In this document: one piece after another, positions 41,051-49,219 of the stretch
Layout of the letters: the number at the start of each line of letters is the position of its first letter
Numbering within the stretch: the first letter of the stretch is position 1
NCBI RefSeq assembly: GCF_039543385.1
Contig: NZ_BAABJQ010000027.1
Coordinates: forward strand, 1-64,000
Direction: 5' to 3'
Source: Rugosimonospora acidiphila
Lineage (GTDB): Bacteria > Actinomycetota > Actinomycetes > Mycobacteriales > Micromonosporaceae
DNA length: 64,000 bases
Translations under genes and position numbers: made by a program
The notes under the pieces: model-generated
The model's database searches: none
Told to the model about the DNA's origin: nothing
What the model saw: only the letters and a program-made list of their open reading frames with translations

Positions 41051-41787
41051 TGTCCGCGACGATCATGCTCCGCACCACCGCACGCGTGCTGCGACAACTC
41101 GCCCACGACCGGCGGACCATAGTGATGATCATCGGGTTGCCGCTGGTCCTGCTGACGCTGGTCTACTACCTGTTCGAGAACCAGCCGGGCACGTTCGACC
41201 GCGTCGGCCTGGTGATGCTGTGTGTGTTCCCGTTCGTGCTGATGTTCCTGATCACCAGCATCGCGATGCTGCGCGAGCGGACCGGCGGCACCCTGGAGCG
41301 GCTGCTGACCACCCCGCTGCACAAGCTGGACCTGCTCTTCGGGTACGGGATCGCCTTCGGCCTGCTCGCCGCGATCCAGGCGGCCGCGGGCACCGGCCTG
41401 GCCTACTGGGCGTTCGGCCTGCACACGGCCGGCAGTCCCGCGCTGGTGATCGTGATCGCGGTGGCCGACGCGGTCCTGGGCATGGCCCTCGGCCTGTTCT
41501 TTAGCGCCTTCGCGTCCAGCGAGTTCCAGGCGGTGCAGTTCATGCCGCTGGTCGCCTTTCCTCAGATCTTCCTGTGCGGGCTGTTCGTGGCACGCGACCG
41601 GATGGCGGGCTGGCTGCACGCGCTGTCCACGGCGATGCCGCTGACCTATGCGGTGCAGGGGCTACAGGAGGTCGGCCGGCACGCCGATCCGAGCGGCCTG
41701 ATATGGCGGGACCTCTGCGTCGTGGTGGGCGCGGCGATCCTGGCGCTCGGCCTGGCCGCCGGTACCCTGCGTCGCCGGACGGGGTGA
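41050..41787 (+). CDS. ABC-2 type permease
   Basis: 245 aa. ATG 41050 and GTG 41047 (overlapping the ATPase stop) are adjacent; GAGGAGG lies ~10 bases upstream of the ATG. Six hydrophobic helices: TIVMIIGLPLVLLTLVYYLF, VMLCVFPFVLMFLITSIAML, FGYGIAFGLLAAIQAAAGTG, ALVIVIAVADAVLGMALGLF, a helix near FPQIFLCGLF and a last one before AAGTLRRRTG. The motif RERTGGTLERLLTTPL and SSEFQAVQFMPLV identify the ABC-2 (NodJ/DrrB-like) class. Substrate unknown. Confidence 0.92.
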   Translation: MSATIMLRTTARVLRQLAHDRRTIVMIIGLPLVLLTLVYYLFENQPGTFDRVGLVMLCVFPFVLMFLITSIAMLRERTGGTLERLLTTPLHKLDLLFGYGIAFGLLAAIQAAAGTGLAYWAFGLHTAGSPALVIVIAVADAVLGMALGLFFSAFASSEFQAVQFMPLVAFPQIFLCGLFVARDRMAGWLHALSTAMPLTYAVQGLQEVGRHADPSGLIWRDLCVVVGAAILALGLAAGTLRRRTG

Positions 41788-41828
41788 GCGGACGCCACCG
41801 TCAGCGGCGGACGAGGAGAGGCGAGCAA

Positions 41829-42428
41829 TTGGCACGCACCGGCCGAAGGCCCGGTAACCAGGACACCCGGGAGGCCATCCTGCGCTCGGCGCGGGATGCC
41901 TTCGCCGACCGCGGATTCGACAATGCCTCGATCCGCCAGATCGCGACCGGCGCCGGAGTCGATCCGGCGCTGGTCCACCACTATTTCGGCACGAAGGAGC
42001 AACTGTTCCTGGCCACGGTCGAGGCGCCGTTCGACCCGGTGAGCCTGCTCCCCCAGGTGCTCGACGGCGACCTCGAGGAACTGCCCAACCGGCTGGTGAG
42101 CACCTTCGTGCGCATCTGGGACGACCCGGTGACGGGGGCGGCCGCGGTGGCGCTGCTCCGCAGCGGCCTGCAGCACGACTGGTCGGCCCGCATGCTGCGG
42201 GAGTTCCTGACCACCCAGATCCTGCGCCGGGTGCTCGGCCAACTCGACCTGGATCCGGCCGAGGCGCCGATGCGCGGCTCGCTGGTCGCCGCGCAGATGA
42301 TCGGCATGGCGATGATCCGGTACGTGCTGAAGCTGGAGCCGCTTGCCGGCGCCGCCCCGGAGGTGGTGGTCGCGTCGCTGGCCCCGACCATCCGCCGGTA
42401 CCTGCTGGACCCACTCCCCGTGCCCTGA
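41829..42428 (+). CDS. TetR family transcriptional regulator
   Basis: 199 aa from TTG 41829; GAGGAGAGG sits seven bases upstream, better than other starts. HTH in residues ~15-60: TREAILRSARDAFADRGFDN, then ASIRQIATGAGVDPALVHHYFGTKEQLF. The C-terminal half (TetR_C_33-like, LVSTFVRIWDDPVTGAAAVALL) is the type often linked to ABC drug exporters. It follows the permease by 41 bases. It probably represses the operon through the palindrome at 40272-40317. Confidence 0.93.
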   Translation: MARTGRRPGNQDTREAILRSARDAFADRGFDNASIRQIATGAGVDPALVHHYFGTKEQLFLATVEAPFDPVSLLPQVLDGDLEELPNRLVSTFVRIWDDPVTGAAAVALLRSGLQHDWSARMLREFLTTQILRRVLGQLDLDPAEAPMRGSLVAAQMIGMAMIRYVLKLEPLAGAAPEVVVASLAPTIRRYLLDPLPVP

Positions 42429-42465
42429 TCCTCACGCCGCGCGAGATTCTGGCGACCCCATGGGC

Positions 42466-42503
42466 TTCACATTAGTGTGTGCCACACAGTATCGTGTGAC
42501 ACG
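42466..42503 (+). promoter_or_regulatory. Promoter and PadR-type dyads before the padR gene
   Basis: TTCACA (42466-42471), 18-base spacer, TATCGT (42490-42495) and seven bases to the GTG at 42503 suggest a leaderless transcript. TGTGT-gcc-ACACA (42476-42488) lies in the spacer and CGTGT-g-ACACG (42493-42503) spans the start point. Confidence 0.55.
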
Positions 42504-42841
42504 TGACGACGGAGGACATCGTTCTCGGCCAGGCGCAGGAGTTGCGCCGGGGCACCGTCGTGCTGGCCTGCCTGGCCCTCCTCGAACAGCCGCAGTACGG
42601 CTACGCGCTGCTGGAGACGCTCGAGGAAGCCGGAGTCACCGTCGACGGCAACACGCTCTACCCGCTGCTGCGGCGGTTGGAGAAGCAGGGCCTGCTCACG
42701 AGCGAGTGGAACACCGACGAGTCCCGACCGCGCAAGTTCTACCGCACGAGTCCGGAGGGCTCCCAAGTGCGCACCGGCCTGATCCGCGAGTGGCAGGGCC
42801 TGGTCCTTGCCATCTCACAACTCACCAAGGAGAACGGATGA
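42503..42841 (+). CDS. PadR family transcriptional regulator
   Basis: 112 aa from GTG 42503. Winged helix: GTVVLACLALLEQPQYGYAL, GNTLYPLLRRLEKQGLLTSE and SRPRKFYRTSPEG are the typical PadR core; the C-terminal dimer helix is short (PadR-s1 subgroup). It overlaps the next gene by four bases. This arrangement, PadR followed by a membrane protein with a HAAS/DUF1700-type N-domain, is frequent, and PadR usually represses the pair. Confidence 0.92.
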   Translation: MTTEDIVLGQAQELRRGTVVLACLALLEQPQYGYALLETLEEAGVTVDGNTLYPLLRRLEKQGLLTSEWNTDESRPRKFYRTSPEGSQVRTGLIREWQGLVLAISQLTKENG

Positions 42842-43830
42842 GCACCCGGTCGCTGACCGAGCGCTACGTGCACGAGGTCGTTCGACGCGTCCCGCCCCAA
42901 CAGCGCGGAGACATCGCCGACGAGCTGCGCAGCACGATCACCGACACGGTCGAGGCCCGCGCCGTGGCCGATCGGGACACCGCGGAGCGCGAGGTGCTCA
43001 CCGAGATGGGTGACCCGGTCCGGCTGGCCGCCCGCTACGCGGACCGACCCCTGACGCTGATCGGACCGGAGCTCTACCCGCGGTACGTGCGGCTGCTAGT
43101 GATCCTGCTGACGACCGTGCTGCCGGTGATCGTCATCGTGTTCGTGGTTCTCGATGTCGTGGACAACAAGGATCTCGGCTCGGCGGTCGTCACCGCCCTC
43201 ACCACGGTGTTCACCGTCGCCCCCCAGATGATCGCTTGGCCCACCGTGGTATTCGCCCTGGTCGAAAGGTCCAGGCAGCGCCGCGGCGTGGCCGCCCGCA
43301 CCGACTCCTGGTCCCCGGACGACCTCCCCGACGACCAGCCGGAGCAGGACAAGCGCGGCGTCGCGGCCTGCGTCTGGGCGCTGGTCGACGCGCTGCTGAT
43401 CGGCTTTACCGTGTGGCAGCAGGTCGCGAAGCCCTACCGGCTCGATGACGCCGACGGGCACACCAGGCAACTCCAGATACTCAACCCGGAGCTGTGGTCG
43501 GGTTGGATCTGGCCGGTCCTCGCCGGCCTCGGCGGCATCGTGGTGCTCAATCTGGTTCGGTTCGCCGCCCGCAGGTGGACGTTCACCCTCGCCGCCGCCA
43601 GCGGCATCGCCCAGGCGGTGTTCGCGCTGCCACTGGCCTGGATCCTCGACCAGCACACCCTCTTCGACCAGGTTTTCCTGACGGACTTCAACGGGCCGGA
43701 CTGGAAGACCCCCGACGAGGCGTACACCGTCGTCGCGTTGGTCGTGCTCGCCATCAGCGCGCGCCGAGTGATCAAGAACTTCCGCGACGCGCGCCCGCCG
43801 CTCTCGCCGACGCCCACCAAGGGACAGTGA
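42838..43830 (+). CDS. Membrane protein with HAAS/DUF1700-like N-terminal domain
   Basis: 330 aa from ATG 42838. Residues ~1-75 are the helical domain SLTERYVHEVVRRVPPQQRG, DIADELRSTITDT and EREVLTEMGDPVRLAARYAD, typical of proteins paired with PadR. Then about six hydrophobic segments (LLVILLTTVLPVIVIVFVVL, IAWPTVVFALVE, ACVWALVDALLIGF, WIWPVLAGLGGIVVLNLV, FTLAAASGIAQAVFALPLAW and VVALVVLAISARR). No catalytic motif. It may sense or resist envelope stress; function unproven. Confidence 0.83.
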   Translation: MSTRSLTERYVHEVVRRVPPQQRGDIADELRSTITDTVEARAVADRDTAEREVLTEMGDPVRLAARYADRPLTLIGPELYPRYVRLLVILLTTVLPVIVIVFVVLDVVDNKDLGSAVVTALTTVFTVAPQMIAWPTVVFALVERSRQRRGVAARTDSWSPDDLPDDQPEQDKRGVAACVWALVDALLIGFTVWQQVAKPYRLDDADGHTRQLQILNPELWSGWIWPVLAGLGGIVVLNLVRFAARRWTFTLAAASGIAQAVFALPLAWILDQHTLFDQVFLTDFNGPDWKTPDEAYTVVALVVLAISARRVIKNFRDARPPLSPTPTKGQ

Positions 43831-43941
43831 TCCACCGCCGTGCCACTTCCGCCATACCGGCCGGTTGACGACGCTCCACGATCGCATTGTTTGACGTGAA
43901 TGATCACTGGTGGCGGGCGGTGGTGCGGTTACCCTGAACGC

Positions 43942-44682
43942 GTGCCCGTACCGTTCGACCGGGTCGCCAGCCGGTACGACGCCACCCGCGGCGGGACGGC
44001 CCGCGGCCGGCAGATCGGCATGGACATGCATCGCTGGCTGGGGCCGGGCCCGGTCCTGGAAATCGGCGTCGGCACCGGGCTGATCGCGGCCGAACTGTTC
44101 GCCCGGGGGCACCCGGTGGCCGGCGTCGACCTGTCCGCCCCGATGCTGGCCGTGGCCCGGGAACGGCTGCCCGGTCGGGTGGTGCGCGCCGACGCGTTGG
44201 CGCTTCCGGTCGCCACCGGCGCGGTGGGCAACGTCGTCATCGCCTCGGTACTGCACCTGCTGGACGACATCCGGCTGGCCGTCAGCGAGGCGGCCCGGGT
44301 ACTGATGCCGGAGGGCCGGCTGGTCATTGTGCACGGCCGATCGGTACACGACCCGGACGACATCGAGGAGGCGATGCGCCCGCTGGCGCGGCTGCGCGGC
44401 CGGCGGCCCGACTCGGAGTTGGCGATCCTCGACGCGGCCAGGACGGCCGGGCTGGGCTCGGTGGCCGACACGATGACCGGCAAGGTGCCCTTCACCGAGT
44501 CCCCGGACGATGTCGCCGACCGGCTGGAGGAGCGGGTCTACTCGTACCTGTGGGACGTGGACGACGAGACCTGGCAGCGGCAGGTGGTGCCCGCCGTCGA
44601 TCTGCTGCGCGACTTGCCCCGGCCGACCACCGACCGGTACCGGGCGGCGAGGTTCGCGCTGAGCGTGTACGCCAAGCCCTGA
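43942..44682 (+). CDS. SAM-dependent methyltransferase
   Basis: 246 aa from GTG 43942 (VPVPFDRVASRYDATRGGTA). Class I Rossmann fold: motif I VLEIGVGTGLIAAELFARGH, VAGVDLSAPMLAVARERLPG, motif II RADALALPVATGAVGNVVIA and LLDDIRLAVSEAARVLMPEG. TACCCT ends six bases before the GTG and there is no ribosome site, so it may be leaderless. Substrate unknown. It stands alone after the PadR pair. Confidence 0.88.
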   Translation: MPVPFDRVASRYDATRGGTARGRQIGMDMHRWLGPGPVLEIGVGTGLIAAELFARGHPVAGVDLSAPMLAVARERLPGRVVRADALALPVATGAVGNVVIASVLHLLDDIRLAVSEAARVLMPEGRLVIVHGRSVHDPDDIEEAMRPLARLRGRRPDSELAILDAARTAGLGSVADTMTGKVPFTESPDDVADRLEERVYSYLWDVDDETWQRQVVPAVDLLRDLPRPTTDRYRAARFALSVYAKP

Positions 44683-44915
44683 CCACGGGAACCGGCTGGA
44701 GGCTCCCGCGGCCAGGGTGCTGGGATCCACGCTCCCCAACGGGGCGTCGGGGTGCCCGCCCGCGCTCCCCCGATGGGATGGTCAGCGTAGCCGCCCCGGG
44801 CCCGTCCGTTCCACGGTCGACGGCGCCACCGCGCGGATTGCCGGCGAAGATACGGCGCTGGTATGAGATCCGGACGGCCGGGTACCGCAGGGGTTTCGGC
44901 CCGGAGCGACCGGAC

Positions 44916-46712
44916 TCACCCTCCGGAGGCGGCCACCCCGTCGGCCCGGGTCTGCTCCAGCCACGACGCGTAGAGCTTGGCGTACACGGATCCGGGCTCG
45001 CGCAGCAGCGTCGCGTGCGGCCCGCGCTGCACGATCCGGCCGGCGTCGACCACTATCACCTCGTCCGCGCCCTCCGCCGTGGACAGCCGGTGCGCGATGG
45101 CCACGGTGGTACGGCCCCGGGTCACCGCGTCCAGGGTGCGTTGCAGCCGTACCTCGGTGGCCGGGTCGACCGCGCTGGTCGCCTCGTCGAGTACCAGCAG
45201 GTCGGGATCGGCCAGGTACGCGCGGGCCAGCGCCACCAGTTGCCGCTCACCCACCGACAGCGCCTCGCCGCGCTCGCCGACCTGGGTGGCCAGGCCGTCC
45301 GGCAGCCCGGCCAGCCAGTCCGCGAGGCCCAGGTCGGTGAAGGCCGCACCGACCTGCTCGTCGGTCAGCTCCGGCCGACCGAACCGCGCGTTGTCGGCGA
45401 CGGTCGCGTCGAACAGGAAGCCGTCCTGCGGCACCATCACCACCCGCTGGCGAAGACTGTCGAAGCGGACGTCGGTCAACGGCCGGCCGCCCACCAGCAC
45501 CTCGCCCCGGGTCGGGTCCATGAGCCTGGTCAGCAGCTTGGCCAGCGTCGTCTTGCCGCTGCCGGTCTCGCCGACCACCGCCACCCGGCGCCGGGCCGGG
45601 ATCCGCAGCTCCACCCGGGACAGCACGTCCGGGCCGCCCGGGTACGCGAACGACACGTCCCGGAAATCCACATCCAATGGGCCGTCGGGCAGAGGTACGC
45701 CGTCGCCGCCCGGGTCGGCGACGTCCGGCTCGATGTCCTGGATCTCCAGTACCCGTCGCCAGCCCGCGATCGCGTTCTGCGCCTGGGTGATCACCTCTGT
45801 CATCGTCTGAACCGGCTGGATGAACAGCACCACGAGGAACAGGAACGCGGTCAGCATGCCGACCGTGATCCCGTGCCCGCCGATGCCGAGCACCACGCCG
45901 ACCACCACGGCGGCGGCCGTGGCCACGGCGGCGGACAGCTCACCGAACTGGCTGCCGAGCACGGCCATCCGCTGGGCCCGGTACTCGGCCCGCCGGTTCG
46001 CCTCAATGGTCGCGTCCAGCCGCCGCGCGGTGCGGTCACGGATCCCGTACGCCCGGATGACGCTGGCGCCGACCACGCTCTCCGCGATCGCCGCGAGCAT
46101 CGCGCCGACCGCCACCCGCACGCCCCCGTACAGGGCGGACAGCCGGCGCTGGAACCATCGGGTGGCCAGGATCATCGGGGCGAAGGCCAGGTAGACCACT
46201 ATCGTCAGCTGCCAGGAGTACACGATCATCACTATCGTGGTGACCACCAACTGGCCCGCCGACAGCAGCAGGTTGACGCCGCTGTACTGGAGGAACTGGC
46301 TGATCTGGTCGATGTCGGTGGTCACCCGGGACACCATCGAACCGCGCCGCTCCGACTGCTGGTGCAGCATCGACAGGTCGTGGATGTGCCGGAACGTGCG
46401 GGTACGGATGTCGGCCAGGGCGCTCTCGCTGGCAATGTAGAGCCGCACGTTCATCGCGTACCCGCTGAGCGTGGTGATGACCAGGATGGCGAGGGTGACC
46501 GCCACGATGAGCACCACACGCCCCAGGTCGGGCCCGCCGGGCGCCTCCAGCCCGCCGTCGATGCCCTGCTGAACGGCGACCGGCACGACGACCTTGCCGA
46601 TGGTGCCGATCACGCCGAGCAGCACGGTGCCGCCGAGCCGGCGACGGAACTGCGGCGCCAGGGTCAACCCCCGGCGCAGCGCGGACAGCCGCCCGGCGGC
46701 CTGACCACTCAC
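44916..46712 (-). CDS. ABC exporter half, canonical ATPase site
   Basis: 598 aa from GTG 46712, overlapping the partner stop (46709). An N-terminal six-helix membrane domain (residues ~25-310) precedes the ATPase: Walker A VGETGSGKTTLAKL, signature LSVGERQLVALARAYL, Walker B LLVLDEATSAVDP with the catalytic Glu, and the switch HR in IAHRLSTAEGAD. It is a type IV (MsbA-like) exporter half, working as a heterodimer with the upstream gene. The likely cargo is a lipid, drug or peptide. Confidence 0.92.
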   Translation of the reverse strand: MSGQAAGRLSALRRGLTLAPQFRRRLGGTVLLGVIGTIGKVVVPVAVQQGIDGGLEAPGGPDLGRVVLIVAVTLAILVITTLSGYAMNVRLYIASESALADIRTRTFRHIHDLSMLHQQSERRGSMVSRVTTDIDQISQFLQYSGVNLLLSAGQLVVTTIVMIVYSWQLTIVVYLAFAPMILATRWFQRRLSALYGGVRVAVGAMLAAIAESVVGASVIRAYGIRDRTARRLDATIEANRRAEYRAQRMAVLGSQFGELSAAVATAAAVVVGVVLGIGGHGITVGMLTAFLFLVVLFIQPVQTMTEVITQAQNAIAGWRRVLEIQDIEPDVADPGGDGVPLPDGPLDVDFRDVSFAYPGGPDVLSRVELRIPARRRVAVVGETGSGKTTLAKLLTRLMDPTRGEVLVGGRPLTDVRFDSLRQRVVMVPQDGFLFDATVADNARFGRPELTDEQVGAAFTDLGLADWLAGLPDGLATQVGERGEALSVGERQLVALARAYLADPDLLVLDEATSAVDPATEVRLQRTLDAVTRGRTTVAIAHRLSTAEGADEVIVVDAGRIVQRGPHATLLREPGSVYAKLYASWLEQTRADGVAASGG

Positions 46713-48454
46713 GCTGCCACCTGCTCGTATGCGCGGACCAAAGCGGCGTAGCCGGGCACCGTCTCGAGTAGCTCGGGGTGGGTGCCGCGGGCCACCACCC
46801 GCCCCCGCTCCAGGTAGATCACTTCGTCGGCCAGCGCGATGGTGGCCCGCCGGTACGCGACGACCAGCACCGAGGCTCCCGCGTCGGCCCCGCGCAGCGC
46901 GGCCAGGATCGCGGCCTCGACCCGTGGGTCCACCGCGCTGGTGGCATCGTCCAGGATCAGCAGCCCGGGGCGCCCGGCCAGGGCTCGGGCCAGGGTCAGC
47001 CGCTGGCGCTGACCGCCGGACAGCGAGGTGCCGCGCTCGCCGACCGCGGTGGCCATGCTGTCGGGCAGGGCGGCCACGAAGCCGTCCGCCTGGGCGAGCC
47101 GCAACGCCTGCCAGACCTGCGCGTCGTCGATGCCTTCCCGGTCCAGGGTCACGTTCCCGCGTACCGAGTCGTCGAACACGAACGGCACCTGCGGTACCAG
47201 CGCCACCGCGCCGGCCAGGGCGGCGGCGGACAGCTCGGGCAGCGGCCGGTCGTCCAGCGACACGGTGCCCGATCCCGGATCGACCAGCCGGGCGGCCAGG
47301 GACGCGACCGTGGACTTGCCGGAGCCGGTCGGCCCGACCAGCGCGACGGTCCGCCCCGCCGGTACCTCGAAGCTGATGTCGTGCAGCACCAGCGGCCCGC
47401 CGCCGTACCCGAAACTGACCCGGTCGAACGTCAGCGTCGCGGGACCGCGCTCGGCTTGCGGCACCTCGCCGTAGACCATGTCGCCGGACGCGACCAGCAC
47501 CCGTTGCACCCGCTCCCAGCCGACCACGGACCGGGGCAGCTCGGCCAGCAGGTACCCGATCGCCTGCACCGGGAAGCCCAGCACGGTGAACAGGAACGAC
47601 ACGCTCACCACGTCGCCGAGGTCGATCGCGCCGGAGCGCAGCCGCAGCGCGCCGACCAGCAGGACGGCCAGGGTACCCAGGCTGGGCAGCGCGTCGAGTA
47701 CCGGATCGAACAGCCCGCGCACCCGACCTACCGAGATCATCGCGTCGCGCAGTTCCCCGGCCCGCCCCGCGAACCGAAGCGTCTCGGCCTGCTCGCGGCC
47801 CATCGCCTTGACCACCAAGGCGCCGTCGAAGCTCTCGTGCGCGACGGTGCTGACCTCGGCGCGCAGCTGCTGGGCCCGGGTCACCCGGCCGCTGACCGCC
47901 CGGGAGTAGAGCACGTTGACGCCGAACAGCAGCGGGAACAGTCCTACCCCGACCAGGGCCAGCACCCAGTCCACCACGAACAGCGACACCACCGCGGCGA
48001 CCAGCATGACGATGGTGCCGACCGCGAACGGGAACGGCGCGATCGGGTACCAGGCCGCCTCGATGTCCGCGTTGGCGTTGGACAGCAGCTCACCGGTGGC
48101 GTGCCGCTGGTGCCACGCGATCGGCAGGTCAAGGTACCGGCGGGTGACCTGTCGCCGGTACCGCGCCTCCAGGTTGAACTGCATCCGCCCGGCGCCCAGC
48201 CGGCGGCCGAAGATGCCGACCACCTTCAGCACGGCGACGGCGACGATCACGGCGGCGCCCAGCGTGAGGCCGCCGGTGGCCACCCGGTGCGCCTGGAACG
48301 CCGGCACCGCTACCCGTCCGACCACGGCGCCGACCACGTACGCGCTGGCCACCGTCATGAGGGCGAACAGGCTGCTGCCCAGCACCCCGTAGGTGAACAT
48401 GCCCGGTTCGTCGTGGATTGCCCGCCCCAACAGTCGCAGCCCGCGACCGAGCAT
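46709..48454 (-). CDS. ABC exporter half, degenerate ATPase site
   Basis: 581 aa from ATG 48454 with GGGGGAGGT eight bases upstream. Same architecture as its partner: membrane domain, then Walker A VGPTGSGKSTVASL, signature LSGGQRQRLTLARALAG and Walker B LLILDDATSAVDP, in which Asp replaces the catalytic Glu. Its switch position reads VAYRRATIA with Tyr where His is usual. Both changes indicate the non-hydrolysing site of a heterodimeric exporter such as TmrA/B or BmrC/D. It is the first gene of the pair. Confidence 0.92.
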   Translation of the reverse strand: MLGRGLRLLGRAIHDEPGMFTYGVLGSSLFALMTVASAYVVGAVVGRVAVPAFQAHRVATGGLTLGAAVIVAVAVLKVVGIFGRRLGAGRMQFNLEARYRRQVTRRYLDLPIAWHQRHATGELLSNANADIEAAWYPIAPFPFAVGTIVMLVAAVVSLFVVDWVLALVGVGLFPLLFGVNVLYSRAVSGRVTRAQQLRAEVSTVAHESFDGALVVKAMGREQAETLRFAGRAGELRDAMISVGRVRGLFDPVLDALPSLGTLAVLLVGALRLRSGAIDLGDVVSVSFLFTVLGFPVQAIGYLLAELPRSVVGWERVQRVLVASGDMVYGEVPQAERGPATLTFDRVSFGYGGGPLVLHDISFEVPAGRTVALVGPTGSGKSTVASLAARLVDPGSGTVSLDDRPLPELSAAALAGAVALVPQVPFVFDDSVRGNVTLDREGIDDAQVWQALRLAQADGFVAALPDSMATAVGERGTSLSGGQRQRLTLARALAGRPGLLILDDATSAVDPRVEAAILAALRGADAGASVLVVAYRRATIALADEVIYLERGRVVARGTHPELLETVPGYAALVRAYEQVAA

Positions 48455-48545
48455 GTCAGTACCTCCCCCGCTTCTGCCCGTTACAGTCTTACGGCATGCC
48501 CCGACCGTGGCGCAATCGGGTTCGCCGCTGGCTAAGCTCGATGGC

Positions 48546-49181
48546 GTGGCGCCGCCCAACTATGCCCGGATCGAGCGGGAAAGCCTCTGTGACCTGCTGG
48601 CCGACCTCGGTCCGGACCAGCCCACCCTCTGCACCGGCTGGCAGACCAAAGATCTGGCCGCCCATCTGATCGTCCGGGAACGCCGGCCGGACGCCGCCGC
48701 CGGGATCATGCTGCGACCGCTGGCCGGGCACCTCGCCCGGGTCCAGGCCGCGGTGGCGGCCCGCCCGTTCGATCAGCTGGTCGACGAGGTGCGGCGCCCG
48801 CCGCGCTGGTCGCCGCTGTCCAGCATCGACGCGCTCGACCGGGCCGCCAACACCCTGGAGTTCTTCATCCACCAGGAGGACGTGCGCCGCGCCCAGCCGG
48901 ACTGGCAGCCCCGTGCCCTGCCCAGGCCGCTGAGCCAGGCGCTGTGGAAGGCGATCCCCGGCCTCGGCCGCCGAGCGGTGCGCGGGTTTCCCGCCTCCGT
49001 ACTGGTGGTGGCGGCCGGGTACGGGCAGGTCCAGACCGGCGCCGGGCAGCAGCTGTGGCTGACCGGGGACCCGGGCGAGTTGGTGATGTTCCTCAGCGGC
49101 CGGCAGGCGGCGTCGCGGGCCGAGGTGACCGGACCGGAGGAGCTCGCCGCCCGGCTGCGTGAGGCCAAACTCGGCATCTGA
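48546..49181 (+). CDS. TIGR03085-like metal-binding protein (DinB/maleylpyruvate isomerase fold)
   Basis: 211 aa from GTG 48546 (VAPPNYARIERESLCDLLAD). The four-helix DinB-like fold is recognised from LCTGWQTKDLAAHLIVRERR (His-containing metal helix), TLEFFIHQEDVRRAQPDW (second His region) and the end QLWLTGDPGELVMFLSGRQ. In mycothiol-using actinobacteria such proteins are metal dependent, sometimes thiol transferases. TAAGCT ends seven bases before the start, so a leaderless mRNA is plausible. It is divergent from the ABC exporter. Role unknown. Confidence 0.85.
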   Translation: MAPPNYARIERESLCDLLADLGPDQPTLCTGWQTKDLAAHLIVRERRPDAAAGIMLRPLAGHLARVQAAVAARPFDQLVDEVRRPPRWSPLSSIDALDRAANTLEFFIHQEDVRRAQPDWQPRALPRPLSQALWKAIPGLGRRAVRGFPASVLVVAAGYGQVQTGAGQQLWLTGDPGELVMFLSGRQAASRAEVTGPEELAARLREAKLGI

Positions 49182-49219
49182 CCCGCTGACCCGCTGACCC
49201 GCTCGGCCGGTCAGTGGGC

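Noticed and set aside
44683..44915. Gene or element between the methyltransferase and the ABC exporter
   Set aside because: 233 bases with no credible ORF, hairpin or repeat beyond background GC-richness.
49180..49204. Short CCCGCTGA triplet repeat after the TIGR03085-like gene
   Set aside because: Only three 8-base units at a stop codon; no hairpin or motif of note.
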